Assembly (NCBI RefSeq): GCF_005405145.1
Contig: NZ_BJDM01000012.1
Coordinates: forward strand, 1 to 52,467
Direction: 5' to 3'
From: Paucilactobacillus kaifaensis
GTDB taxonomy: Bacteria; Bacillota; Bacilli; Lactobacillales; Lactobacillaceae
Length of the DNA stretch: 52,467 nucleotides
Numbering within the stretch: position 1 is the first letter of the stretch; every line of letters begins with the position of its first letter. This document shows, piece after piece, positions 1 to 8,390 of this stretch. Below the pieces are notes generated by a model. It saw only the letters and a list, made by a program, of their open reading frames with translations, was not told where the DNA came from and ran no database searches. The position numbers were made by a program, and so were the translations under genes.

Positions 1-144
1 CATAAGGATGTCATGTCCTTTTAATATGCAAAAAAATCTGATATTGGTTATTTACCAACACCAGATAGTGTAGACCCGAAAATACTATATCTATTTTCTA
101 ATCACGCGTCCTATTTATTATGCATAATTGATGAGTTTAAATAA
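1..144. other. Left-edge gene-free stretch
   Basis: No credible gene is visible between the window edge and the stop codon of the first gene. Positions 2-23 hold a short imperfect inverted repeat (AAGGA ... TCCTT) followed by TTTT, which could be the terminator of a plus-strand gene lying outside the window. The rest is AT-rich, without a recognisable element. Confidence 0.3.
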
Positions 145-762
145 CTACATTTTCATAAATGCTCCAGCATCACTTAAGATATTTACAAAATCATGTACAG
201 TATCATGCCTGTTCCAGTCTCGTTGTAATTCACAGGCTAATTGGGCGATACTGGTTGGCTGTGCGCCAGCAGATTCAACGCGTCGCAATGCAGCCTCGTG
301 TGCTACTAGTGATGTACCACCAACCGCATCCACAACGGGGTAAACTTCAAAACCTTCTTTCAAGGCATCTAAGGCTGGAAAGGTGAGACAAGCTTCAGTC
401 CATAAAGCGGCAATAATTAGCTTATTACGACCGGTTTTTCTGACAGCTGCATTAAACTCTTTATCTTCCCAAGCGTTAATGGTTGTTCTATCATAACTCG
501 GAACATTGGGCAATAAGTCCTTGATTGGCGCAACTGTTTCCTGATTTTGAGTAGTTCGTACATTGACTGTGGAGAGAATAATTGGGATTTTGAAAGCTTG
601 CATCAATCTGACAGTATAAACAACATTCTTAACTAATTGAGACCGGTTCATTGAATTGATTGAATTAATTTGAGTTGGTTGATAATCAATTAGTAAAAAA
701 GCTGAATTTGCTGGTGTTAGTAATTCATCATCAATAGGGTTTCGTTGTAGTTCACTTGTCAT
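145..762 (-). CDS. Isochorismatase-family cysteine hydrolase (YcaC-like)
   Basis: A 205-residue cytosolic hydrolase of the isochorismatase superfamily, which cleaves amide or vinyl-ether bonds using an Asp-Lys-Cys triad. The nucleophile is Cys125 in the context LWTEACLTF, and the catalytic Asp is Asp26 in FLLIDYQ. The NAWED stretch and the WTEACL context resemble YcaC-type members; the substrate is unknown. ATG at 762 is chosen because AAAGGAG lies 10 bases upstream; a TTG at 768 would sit too close to that site. The upstream esterase gene ends a few bases away, so the two form one operon, presumably sharing the promoter with the cre palindrome near 1620. Confidence 0.85.
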   Translation of the reverse strand: MTSELQRNPIDDELLTPANSAFLLIDYQPTQINSINSMNRSQLVKNVVYTVRLMQAFKIPIILSTVNVRTTQNQETVAPIKDLLPNVPSYDRTTINAWEDKEFNAAVRKTGRNKLIIAALWTEACLTFPALDALKEGFEVYPVVDAVGGTSLVAHEAALRRVESAGAQPTSIAQLACELQRDWNRHDTVHDFVNILSDAGAFMKM

Positions 763-769
763 AATCAAT

Positions 770-1564
770 CTACTCCTTTGAGTTGTTATTTAAAAATAGC
801 AGTATCTGCGACCAAACCTGATCTAGATATCCTTTAGCATGTTGGGTTCCTGATAAAAAGATAGTTTGAACTGGAATATTAAACTTAATAAGTTGTTCAC
901 TAAGCCTCAAGACGCCAGATGTTGGTACAAATTCATTTAACGAATTAACTAGCAACATCGGACCTGTATCTTTATTTACATGATAGTATGGGGTAGCAGA
1001 TTTAGTAACTGAAAGATCGTTATCTAAATAGTTTAGTACGAACCATTTATAAAATGCATCATTCTTGCCAGATTGGTTAATTGTAGCACTTGCTGAATTA
1101 ACAAAATCTTGCTGTGAGTCTGGTTTAGCGATGACTTCTGGATGATTATTCAACCAACTATCAATATCTAGAATGCCGGATAGTGAGATACTTGGCAGGC
1201 CATATTTAATCCCCATTTCGACAGCCATATTACCACCAGCAGAAGAGCCAAGCACCATTATTTTTGGTTGTTCAAACTGATGTTTAATCCATCCAATTAA
1301 GATATCCATATCAACAAGAGGTGCTGGAAAGTGACTAGTGGGAGTTAAACGATAATTAGGAACTAATACGATATAGCCTTCACTTGCTAGTGAAGTTGCC
1401 ATATCGGCATCCTTTTGTTTGTCACCACGAAACCAGCCGCCACCATGAATATCAATCACAACTGTTTTAGTTGAAGTCTTTACTGGTGTGTACCAGTCTA
1501 AGGTTAGCTGGTGTTGCTTGTCATATAAAAGATCGTGGTTTATTGTAATTTCGCTCATTGGCAT
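770..1564 (-). CDS. Alpha/beta hydrolase, HSL-type esterase
   Basis: A 264-residue alpha/beta hydrolase. The oxyanion-hole motif HGGGW is at residues 40-44 and the nucleophile elbow GSSAGG has Ser108; a C-terminal TQHAKGY supplies a plausible catalytic His. These mark the hormone-sensitive-lipase-like carboxylesterases that hydrolyse short acyl esters. No signal peptide is seen, so it is cytosolic. The start at 1564 follows GGAGGG; a second ATG two codons on is also possible, and an upstream in-frame TTG is part of the ribosome site itself. First gene of an operon with the cysteine hydrolase. The substrate cannot be told from sequence. Confidence 0.85.
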   Translation of the reverse strand: MPMSEITINHDLLYDKQHQLTLDWYTPVKTSTKTVVIDIHGGGWFRGDKQKDADMATSLASEGYIVLVPNYRLTPTSHFPAPLVDMDILIGWIKHQFEQPKIMVLGSSAGGNMAVEMGIKYGLPSISLSGILDIDSWLNNHPEVIAKPDSQQDFVNSASATINQSGKNDAFYKWFVLNYLDNDLSVTKSATPYYHVNKDTGPMLLVNSLNEFVPTSGVLRLSEQLIKFNIPVQTIFLSGTQHAKGYLDQVWSQILLFLNNNSKE

Positions 1565-1613
1565 TACTCCCTCCAAAAAACTAACTTTTCACAATAATAT
1601 TAGCACCACATTG

Positions 1614-1631
1614 ATTGATAGCGCTATCAAT
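1614..1631. promoter_or_regulatory. cre palindrome (CcpA site)
   Basis: A perfect 18-bp palindrome, ATTGATAGCGCTATCAAT. Its inner 14 bases match the catabolite-responsive-element consensus TGWNANCGNTNWCA at every defined position. It lies about 50 bases upstream of the esterase start, just upstream of or within its likely promoter, so carbon-source control of the two-hydrolase operon by CcpA is the natural reading. Another LacI-family regulator could also use a site of this shape. Confidence 0.65.
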
Positions 1632-1663
1632 ATCACTTACAAAAAAATTTTATTTGATGCAGA

Positions 1664-2038
1664 CTAAATCTCGGTAATTTTAACGCCAATTTTTTTCCTA
1701 TTCTTATCCATCACCATCAGAACACCATGGGTCATCCCGTGGTCAAAAACATATTTGTTGAAATTAGAGTAATCTGGGATACTCAGAATTTCTTGTTGCA
1801 TTGGTTTAGTGAAGGTTACTGCAACTAGTCGATATTTAGTATCAATCCCCATCATAGTTGTTTCAATTGCTCGCAAGGCAACATTGCCTGAGGCTAGAAA
1901 GCGAGCGTTAGCTGTATTAATTTGCATTTTAATACGGCCATTAAAAATCTCTTCATTGTTTAGTGTGCTGGCATTATAGCAAACAACAACTGATGTCGTT
2001 GTTATCCGGTTCGTGAAAAATATTTTATATGGTGTCAT
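1664..2038 (-). CDS. Conserved-looking hypothetical protein, 124 aa
   Basis: The family is not recognised. ATG at 2038 is preceded by AAAGGAG at good spacing, so the longer reading frame upstream is not used. The protein is soluble: no signal peptide and no membrane segment. It reads as a small alpha/beta domain (MTPYKIFFTN at the start, a charged NRKKIGVKITEI at the end). It stands alone, transcribed on the minus strand between the esterase operon and the YfhO-type gene. Function unknown. Confidence 0.7.
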   Translation of the reverse strand: MTPYKIFFTNRITTTSVVVCYNASTLNNEEIFNGRIKMQINTANARFLASGNVALRAIETTMMGIDTKYRLVAVTFTKPMQQEILSIPDYSNFNKYVFDHGMTHGVLMVMDKNRKKIGVKITEI

Positions 2039-2245
2039 CAGAGAAACTCCTTTATGTGAAATTACAAAATAAAAGTTATAGCAGATAGTCGTTTGCGTGG
2101 ATGCAACAAAATGAATCAAGTCGGAATAAAGTACAGATATTATTTTCTTTAAATATTATAGTTTATATAAGAATCATAGCATATTTAGAAATTTCTTAAT
2201 AAGAATTCGCTTAATTAATAGCGACATTATCGTACTATGATAAAT

Positions 2246-2287
2246 AAATAGCTCCTGAATGGAGTTAATCCATGCAGGAGCTATTTA
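2246..2287 (-). terminator. Rho-independent terminator of the YfhO-type gene
   Basis: The arms AAATAGCTCCTG and CAGGAGCTATTT pair perfectly around a 17-base loop just after the stop codon at 2293. AT-rich flanks make it usable in both directions. Confidence 0.75.
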
Positions 2288-2292
2288 AAGTA

Positions 2293-5151
2293 TTATTTAC
2301 TTTTAACGACCATTTTTCGTGATTTAAGTCTTGGTACAATACGTAGATCAACTAGTATTAAGACCACTAATATTACTAAGCACACAATGCTAATAAGGAA
2401 ACTGATCTTTAATAGTGGCGTTTGATAAACCAATTTGATCTGATTATGGCCCCGTTTAACTGGAATGCCAATAAAGGCCTCATTAACACGTGGTAGATTA
2501 CTAGCAGAGCCTTTCAGATGCCAACCGCTAGAATAGGGAATAGTGGTTGCTAAAACTTCAGCATGTTTGGCCTGGTAACTTGCAGTAACTCCATTCTTTT
2601 GTACTTTAATATTATTAGCAGGTGTATTTTTGTTAATTGCCCTTGTGACAGTTGCTCCCGTTGGTACAGCCCAGAGTGTTAAATCAAACTCATATTTTCC
2701 ACTAGAGGGTAATGATAATGCAATTAGGTTTTCTGAGGACTTGATTGTACCTAAGTTAAGCGTTGTTGACTCTTTGGGATCATAAAATGATAGGTTATCG
2801 TTACCCGTCTGTTCAAAGACATTGGTTGTTTTACCATATGCAAGTTGAATATTAAAAGCACCAGTGTTGCCACTCATACTGGTGGCATTTTTACGGAGCC
2901 AATTTAGCTTGAATAGTTGACTACTATACCGTAAGTCGGGATCCTCACCACTAAGCATCATATCTTCATTGTGAGTTTGAATATAGTTGTTAGTGGCCGT
3001 TTTGAAGCGCTTATTTAGTGAACCAGAATGAAAAGAGATGTTACTAATGCGCGCGTGTAACTCATACCCCTTTATGCTCTTTTGAGTTGAATCAATGGTG
3101 ACAAACGGATCAATATTGGTTGAAGGCATTGTCACTGAAACATGTTTTTTTGTAACAACATTGCCATTGAGGTATGAGAAGGGAAGTTTAACCACCTTAT
3201 TTAATAAGTTCTGATTTGAAGTGGTTGGGGCGTTTTTAGAAATCGTATTGCTAATTAGAGCGACTTCTTTTTGGCTGGGATCTAACTTACTAAATTGTTT
3301 TGTACTCATTGTGCTAGCAGAGTGATAAATTAACGGCATTGTTTGATCGTTAGTCAATAATTTTTGTGAGTTAACAACGGTTTTGGTGTCTTCATAACCG
3401 GCTGGTTCAAACTCACTAGTGGTATTTTTAAAGAAGCGAGAAACCCCAAAATATTGCAGGATAAGTGACCGATAGTCAGCGTTGTTAGTTACGTCGTTTG
3501 GGTTACCAGTATTATTCTCTAATTCACTATTTAATTTGCTTAGATAAGTGTTTTGCAGTGACCAGTAACTATTAATATTATTGGTTTTGGCCAGAATAGG
3601 AAGATTGTCTGCAGGGGCTTTACCAATATAATTTTGCAACTGTCCGTCAATTAGTGCGCGGGAATAATTGGCAGTAGTGGTTTTATCTTTTGAGTCTGTG
3701 GTGTTTTCGTAGGCTTTTTGTGCATTCGTTAATTGTTGGGTAGCTGATGAGGTCATCAGCATTGTTTCATCCTGTGAAAACTGGTTAGTATGACGATCAC
3801 GCATAATAATGACAGCATTTAAACTGGTCAGTATAAGAATAACGGCAGTAATCTTGGGTGCTGTAATGTTAAGGGTGCGATTGCCTTGAACTAAAATTAA
3901 CAAGACAACCAAACTACCATAAACTATTAGCACTCCGCCTAAATCAAATTTAAAACTGAAACTGTGCGTGATGAACAGACTAATGGCCATTATGAAACCA
4001 GCAATTGTAAAAATGATTAAGTCTTTCTTATCGATAGAAACTAAATTATCTAGTAAGAAGATCACAGCAATTGCAACAGGAAACATTACTAGAAATGTCC
4101 AGCGATTAGAAGGCGAAGTTCCTCCGTTCATTAAAGCTGCCAAAAAGGGAACCAACAAAATAAGGCCACTGATGGCAAATGTTAAATTGACTGTTTTAAA
4201 TTGACGGAACCGTCTTAGCGACCAGAGCATTGCAATTACACCAATCGCTAAAATACCACCGGTTACCCAGTAAGGTCTGGAATAATTACTGATAGCCATT
4301 CCTGGTAAAGTTAAGTAATAAGCTAGTGGATAGAGTGTCATGCCATTAGCGACTTGACTGCTTGAGCGGGCAGAATTGATAAGCTGGTACATTGATGGAA
4401 TAAATAGGACTGCACTTAACCCAATGCCACCAAGAACGCTTAAGATTAATTTTAGATTTTGTTTTAGTTGCCGAAATTGTGGCTTGGTGATTAATAAAAT
4501 TAGCCAGTAAATAACCATACCAATGCCCATAACAGCTCCTAAATAAAAATTATTGAACAATGTCCATGCAGTCATGAAAAATAGCAATGCTGTTTTATTG
4601 GTAGTTAGTGCTTTATTAATTGAGTAAATTAATAGCGGTAAAATAATAAGTGGGTTTAAGAAGAACGGATGAGCAAACGTCACGTAAGCCGTATATCCAG
4701 AAAATATATACACAAAGCTAGCAGTTAAAATGGAGGCTGGTTTTGCGTGTGGTACTAATCGTTTGGCAGCAAAAATGAAAGCAATTCCGGCTAAAAATAG
4801 TCGTAATACAGTCATCACGGAGTAGTAGGCCGCCATATGAGCTTGTGAAAAAAAGATTGCTGGATAAGTGAAAATATCACCCATAACATAGTATGAAAAC
4901 ACTTGAAATGTGTCAGAACCTAAACCAATATTCCAATCCCACTGAGCAAATAAGTGATGATGAAAAATAAGGCCACGCAACAATTTACGCCAGTAGAGGA
5001 GTGCTGGATAATGTTGAGTAATTCCGTCTGAATTCCAAATGAGGGTTGATTTGGATAATGGTACGACGGCAAAAACTAAAATTCCAATAATGAAAAAACA
5101 AAGTGTATATTTAATGTAAATATTTCGACTTATTTTAAGATGCAATGGCAT
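2293..5151 (-). CDS. YfhO-family polytopic membrane protein (GT-C-like)
   Basis: A 952-residue protein of the bacterial YfhO family. The first half has about a dozen hydrophobic segments, beginning at residue 12; a large extracytoplasmic region follows (about residues 440-920); a last helix and a basic tail (LKSRKMVVKSK) close it. YfhO homologues in Bacillus and Listeria act in glycosylation of lipoteichoic or wall teichoic acid, using lipid-linked sugars. The N-terminal SDGITQHYPALLYW is typical of the family. Start at 5151 with AAAGGT upstream. It is a single-gene unit with its own terminator. The polymer modified here is inference. A second GT-C-like protein is encoded at 42733. Confidence 0.85.
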   Translation of the reverse strand: MPLHLKISRNIYIKYTLCFFIIGILVFAVVPLSKSTLIWNSDGITQHYPALLYWRKLLRGLIFHHHLFAQWDWNIGLGSDTFQVFSYYVMGDIFTYPAIFFSQAHMAAYYSVMTVLRLFLAGIAFIFAAKRLVPHAKPASILTASFVYIFSGYTAYVTFAHPFFLNPLIILPLLIYSINKALTTNKTALLFFMTAWTLFNNFYLGAVMGIGMVIYWLILLITKPQFRQLKQNLKLILSVLGGIGLSAVLFIPSMYQLINSARSSSQVANGMTLYPLAYYLTLPGMAISNYSRPYWVTGGILAIGVIAMLWSLRRFRQFKTVNLTFAISGLILLVPFLAALMNGGTSPSNRWTFLVMFPVAIAVIFLLDNLVSIDKKDLIIFTIAGFIMAISLFITHSFSFKFDLGGVLIVYGSLVVLLILVQGNRTLNITAPKITAVILILTSLNAVIIMRDRHTNQFSQDETMLMTSSATQQLTNAQKAYENTTDSKDKTTTANYSRALIDGQLQNYIGKAPADNLPILAKTNNINSYWSLQNTYLSKLNSELENNTGNPNDVTNNADYRSLILQYFGVSRFFKNTTSEFEPAGYEDTKTVVNSQKLLTNDQTMPLIYHSASTMSTKQFSKLDPSQKEVALISNTISKNAPTTSNQNLLNKVVKLPFSYLNGNVVTKKHVSVTMPSTNIDPFVTIDSTQKSIKGYELHARISNISFHSGSLNKRFKTATNNYIQTHNEDMMLSGEDPDLRYSSQLFKLNWLRKNATSMSGNTGAFNIQLAYGKTTNVFEQTGNDNLSFYDPKESTTLNLGTIKSSENLIALSLPSSGKYEFDLTLWAVPTGATVTRAINKNTPANNIKVQKNGVTASYQAKHAEVLATTIPYSSGWHLKGSASNLPRVNEAFIGIPVKRGHNQIKLVYQTPLLKISFLISIVCLVILVVLILVDLRIVPRLKSRKMVVKSK

Positions 5152-5261
5152 ATCAGTATCGACCTTTAATTTAGTTTGATTTCAAAAATTTGGGATGAAC
5201 CCATAACCGCTATTTTAGCGTACTTATGGTCCATCGGTCAAAGTTAGCTCTTAAACACAAA

Positions 5262-5297
5262 TAAAAAAGTCTAACAACTTTTTTTGGCTGCCAGACT
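5262..5297 (-). terminator. Terminator of the DedA gene
   Basis: On the minus strand AGTCTGGCAGC pairs with GTTGTTAGACT (with G-U pairs) across an A-rich loop, followed by TTTTTT. It lies 18 bases past the dedA stop codon. Confidence 0.65.
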
Positions 5298-5314
5298 GAT
5301 TATTATTTATTGTG

Positions 5315-5971
5315 TTATTCAATTTCTTCTTGTCGTGGACTGAGTTTGTTTTTAAGGTATGTCACAATCGCTGGTAGCAATGAAATTCCAATGATTCCAA
5401 AAATTACAAAGGTAAAGTTATCTTGTACGACTGGTAGATTACCAAAAAAGTATCCTGTTAGACAACAAATTATGACCCATAAAAAACCGCCAATGACGTT
5501 GTAGAATGCAAATTTACGATAATTCATATTGCTACCGCCTGAAACAAATGGTGCAAATGTCCGAATGAACGGCATAAACCTAGCAATAACGATTGTTTTA
5601 CCACCATGACGATTGAAGAATGCTTCTGCTTTATCCAGTTTTTCTTGATTTAGCAAGCGTCCAAACAGTGAATTTTTACTAATTAATAAACCAGCATGTT
5701 TACCAATTTCGTAGTTCAGTGAATCACCTAGCACCGCGGCTACAAAGAAGGTGATGAGTAACCAAGCAAAGTTTAGATTAAATGCTTGGTTAGCCGCTAA
5801 CGCACTGGCGGCGAACAATAATGAATCACCAGGTAAAAATGGCAATATTACCACACCAGTTTCGATGAATACTAGTGCAAATAAGATTAGGTAAGTCATT
5901 GAATCAAACTGGTTCACAATCGAAATTAAATGTTGATCAATGTGCATAATAAAGTCAATTAATTGAGGCAT
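5315..5971 (-). CDS. DedA-family membrane protein
   Basis: A 218-residue protein with the SNARE-associated/DedA domain. Visible family hallmarks are FIETGVVILPFLPGDSLLF near residue 38, the re-entrant-like segment with GDSLNYEIGKHAG, and FARMPFIRTF-type sequence (here IARFMPFIRTFAPFVSGGSNM). DedA proteins are inner-membrane proteins linked to undecaprenyl-phosphate or phospholipid recycling and to proton-motive-force homeostasis. The start follows TAGGAGA at ideal distance. It is single-gene, next to but not closely linked with the YfhO-type gene; a shared envelope role is suggestive only. Confidence 0.9.
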   Translation of the reverse strand: MPQLIDFIMHIDQHLISIVNQFDSMTYLILFALVFIETGVVILPFLPGDSLLFAASALAANQAFNLNFAWLLITFFVAAVLGDSLNYEIGKHAGLLISKNSLFGRLLNQEKLDKAEAFFNRHGGKTIVIARFMPFIRTFAPFVSGGSNMNYRKFAFYNVIGGFLWVIICCLTGYFFGNLPVVQDNFTFVIFGIIGISLLPAIVTYLKNKLSPRQEEIE

Positions 5972-6108
5972 CGTTGTCTCCTAGTTTTAATTTATAGTGG
6001 GGGCAATTAGTAAGCTAAATGATACAGACTTTGGTGTAGATTGTAAAGATTATTAACTTTTATTTATGAACTACCTTAGAAAAATCATATTTATGAATTC
6101 GGTTTCAA

Positions 6109-6117
6109 TGCTATAAT
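6109..6117 (+). promoter_or_regulatory. Extended -10 promoter for the kdgK-like gene
   Basis: TGCTATAAT, a full extended -10 element, sits 36 bases before the kdgK start. No convincing -35 box is seen, which extended -10 promoters tolerate. Confidence 0.5.
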
Positions 6118-6152
6118 TAAAGCGTTAAATGAATTGGAGACGAGGTTATATT

Positions 6153-7175
6153 ATGAAAATTTTAACATTTGGAGAAATGATGTTACGTCTTAAAACACCA
6201 AATAATGAGCGAATTATGCAAGCTAGTCAATTTGAAGCAACTTATGGAGGAGCTGAAGCCAATGTAGCAGTTTCATTAGCATCTTTGGGTGATGGGGCCA
6301 CATTTCTTACCAAATTTCCTGATAATTTATTAGGAGATCGTGGCGAAGCGACATTGGCACAATATCATGTTGATACTAGTGAAATAAGACGGGGAGGCAC
6401 ACGAATGGGAATTTACTTTTTTGAAAAAGGAGCTAGTGTCCGACCAACGAACGTCGTCTATGATCGTGCAGGAAGTGCGTTTGCTACCGCCACGGCGAGT
6501 GAATTTGACTGGGAAAATATTTTAACAGATGTTGACTACTTTTATTTTTCTGGTATTACTCCTGCATTATCAGCAGAATTGGAGTTAGCAGTGACGCAGG
6601 CTTGTCAATATTGTCAGATTCACCAAATACCAGTTATTTGTGATTTGAATTATCGCGCCAAGTTATGGTCACCAGAGAAAGCACAGGCGACGATGAATAA
6701 ATTGATGCCATATGTAAATGTTTGTTTAGCACACGATGAGGATTTTGTTTCTTCATTAGGAATTGAAGCATTTGATGGGAATATGCGTCATGGTATTGAA
6801 CAAAAAGATCAATTCAAAAGCGCAATGCAACAAGTAGTAGCAAAGTATCCGCAATGTCATACAATTGCTAGTGTATTAAGAGATATTAAATCTGTGGAGG
6901 ATAGTCGATGGACTGCTACAATGTTGCACGATGGTAAATTCTACGATGCACCAACTTACCAAATGCATGTAATGGAAGGAGTAGCTGCGGGAGATGCTTT
7001 TGGTGCTGGAATTGTGCATGGCTTAGTCAATGGCTTTTTGCCGCAAGAACAAATTAATTATGCTATGGCGGCAAGTGTTTTGAAGTTAACTATTACTGGT
7101 GATTTAAACTTAGTTCGGGATCAAGAGATTCGCAACTTGATGAATGATCATGGTGGCGTGGGGATGCAACGATAA
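6153..7175 (+). CDS. kdgK: 2-dehydro-3-deoxygluconokinase-type PfkB sugar kinase
   Basis: A 340-residue ribokinase/PfkB-family kinase. The N-terminal MKILTFGEMMLRL and TYGGAEANVAVSLASLG, and the C-terminal GVAAGDAFGAGIVHG carrying the catalytic Asp, are characteristic of KDG kinases, which make KDPG from 2-keto-3-deoxygluconate in uronate and pectin breakdown. The start at 6153 follows GAGG by 7 bases; an in-frame ATG eight codons earlier lacks a site. No KDPG aldolase, isomerase or uronate transporter lies nearby, so it is an orphan here. Other 2-keto sugars or ribokinase-type substrates are possible. Confidence 0.8.
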   Translation: MKILTFGEMMLRLKTPNNERIMQASQFEATYGGAEANVAVSLASLGDGATFLTKFPDNLLGDRGEATLAQYHVDTSEIRRGGTRMGIYFFEKGASVRPTNVVYDRAGSAFATATASEFDWENILTDVDYFYFSGITPALSAELELAVTQACQYCQIHQIPVICDLNYRAKLWSPEKAQATMNKLMPYVNVCLAHDEDFVSSLGIEAFDGNMRHGIEQKDQFKSAMQQVVAKYPQCHTIASVLRDIKSVEDSRWTATMLHDGKFYDAPTYQMHVMEGVAAGDAFGAGIVHGLVNGFLPQEQINYAMAASVLKLTITGDLNLVRDQEIRNLMNDHGGVGMQR

Positions 7176-7197
7176 CACACACTAGCATTATTAAAAA

Positions 7198-7225
7198 TAA
7201 AAAGAGCCCAATTGGACTCTTTTTC
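7198..7225. terminator. Bidirectional terminator
   Basis: AAAAGAGCCC pairs with GGACTCTTTT (one mismatch) around a short AATT loop, with A-run and T-run flanks. It lies between the convergent kdgK-like gene and the 68-residue gene and can serve both. Confidence 0.75.
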
Positions 7226-7243
7226 AACTAACTACTAAGTTAA

Positions 7244-7450
7244 TTAATTGGGGCTCTTAATTTTAAATTTCATTGCTTTACCGCTAAAAGTTTCATCGGA
7301 ATGTAAATCGATAAATCTCTGAGCGATATCAGATTGTTGCTTAGTTTTTACATCGACAAATGAAACCTCGTAAGCAGATTCAATAAGTAATTGCATTCGG
7401 TTTTTTGTGGCGACATCTATTGCATAGTTAATTAATTCAACACGTGACAT
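7244..7450 (-). CDS. Small hypothetical protein, 68 aa
   Basis: Not recognised. The gene has an excellent ribosome site, GGAGGTC, ahead of the ATG, which argues that it is real. The product is soluble and charged, begins MSRVELINYAIDVAT and ends in KAMKFKIKSPN, with no Cys and no membrane segment. It ends against the shared terminator, facing the kdgK-like gene. Confidence 0.6.
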   Translation of the reverse strand: MSRVELINYAIDVATKNRMQLLIESAYEVSFVDVKTKQQSDIAQRFIDLHSDETFSGKAMKFKIKSPN

Positions 7451-7623
7451 TTAACTGACCTCCATTCATTAACTACTAGTAATGTCTATAATGGAATTAG
7501 TAGCAATTAATGTCAACCAAATATTTTCATTATGATAACTATTAATTAGTTGAATTAACGATTTTTGCGTCTAAAAGGTCTTTCCAATTTGGAAGGGGTA
7601 GTGTAAACTAAAAGATGTTGTTT

Positions 7624-7707
7624 GCCCGAGTGGCGGAATTGGCAGACGCGCAGCGTTCAGGTCGCTGTATGGGTAACCATGTACAGGTTCGAATCCTGCC
7701 TCGGGCA
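7624..7707 (+). tRNA. tRNA-Leu(CAG)
   Basis: An 84-base class II tRNA. The acceptor stem GCCCGAG/CTCGGGC, anticodon arm CAGCG-TTCAGGT-CGCTG with anticodon CAG, long variable arm and T-arm AGGTTCGAATCCT are all visible. Discriminator base A fits leucine. The 3' CCA is not encoded. It reads CUG codons. Confidence 0.97.
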
Positions 7708-7718
7708 CTAAAACTAAA

Positions 7719-7764
7719 TAAAAAATCAGCATTCTAACTGCAAAGAATGCTGGTTTTTTATTTA
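7719..7764. terminator. Terminator after tRNA-Leu
   Basis: CAGCATTC pairs with GAATGCTG over a 10-base loop, and flanking A and T runs extend the stem. It lies between the tRNA and the convergent YbjQ-like gene and can end both transcripts. Confidence 0.8.
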
Positions 7765-7771
7765 GTTTAGA

Positions 7772-8050
7772 TTAATCTATCAAGCTGACCATCGTCCCAT
7801 ATCCCGTAACAACTAAGAATTTTGGCGCGACCTGAAGCTGTACAACTTCTGTATTGAATTTGATATCTACGATACCATCAGCATTATGATCCGTTGCAAT
7901 TTGTTTCATTTTTTCTTCAACGTCTGGAAAAAGCTGCTCAATGGATTCAAACGCATCAATTGTCTCTGACGATAGCATTAAATGACTTGTGGCGTTGACA
8001 ATTCCTTTAATGACATGTGGTTTATCGATACTGCCAGTGGTTAAAAACAT
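7772..8050 (-). CDS. YbjQ-like (UPF0145-type) small protein
   Basis: A 92-residue protein whose ends match the YbjQ/UPF0145 pattern: an N-terminal FLTTGSID... strand and a C-terminal HNADGIVDIKF followed by FLVVTGYGTMV. Members form compact beta-rich oligomers of unknown function, sometimes described as metal-binding. The start follows GGGAG. The next gene upstream (62-residue membrane protein) ends 18 bases away, so the two are likely cotranscribed. Confidence 0.65.
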   Translation of the reverse strand: MFLTTGSIDKPHVIKGIVNATSHLMLSSETIDAFESIEQLFPDVEEKMKQIATDHNADGIVDIKFNTEVVQLQVAPKFLVVTGYGTMVSLID

Positions 8051-8068
8051 TTATATCATCTCCCATAT

Positions 8069-8257
8069 TTATTGGTAGAGGCGTAAAACAATAAAGTAGA
8101 TTGCAGAAAAAGATAACGTAATTAAAAATGACAAAAAGCAGTAAATGCCGATGATTCGAGGATTACCATGCTTTGTAACTAGAAGCAAGATAGTACTTAA
8201 TAGGACTAGTACAGCTATGATTAAGAAAACTAAAATGGTTAATTTAAATAGTTGCAT
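8069..8257 (-). CDS. Small membrane protein, 62 aa
   Basis: Two hydrophobic helices (about residues 5-27 and 35-57) joined by a short basic loop, TKHGNPRI. No family is recognised. Its ribosome site (GTGAGA) is weak. It probably forms a two-gene unit with the YbjQ-like gene; a membrane anchor for that partner is possible but speculative. Confidence 0.55.
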   Translation of the reverse strand: MQLFKLTILVFLIIAVLVLLSTILLLVTKHGNPRIIGIYCFLSFLITLSFSAIYFIVLRLYQ

Positions 8258-8349
8258 GTTAAGTTCTCACTTTTCTATCGAAATTAAATTTATTTTACCA
8301 TATTTAATCTAATAAACACGGATGATACATAAAAGAATAGCTTGTTAAC

Positions 8350-8384
8350 AAAAAATGAATCCAACAAAGGATTCATTTTATTTG
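8350..8384 (-). terminator. Terminator of the MMPL exporter gene
   Basis: The minus strand shows AAAATGAATCC and GGATTCATTTT pairing perfectly around a six-base loop, then a T-run, directly after the MMPL stop codon. Confidence 0.8.
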
Positions 8385-8390
8385 ATGCGA

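Noticed and set aside
145-1564. A defence or toxin role for the left-edge hydrolase pair
   Set aside because: Both are ordinary metabolic enzyme families with full catalytic motifs and a catabolite-type operator; nothing suggests defence.
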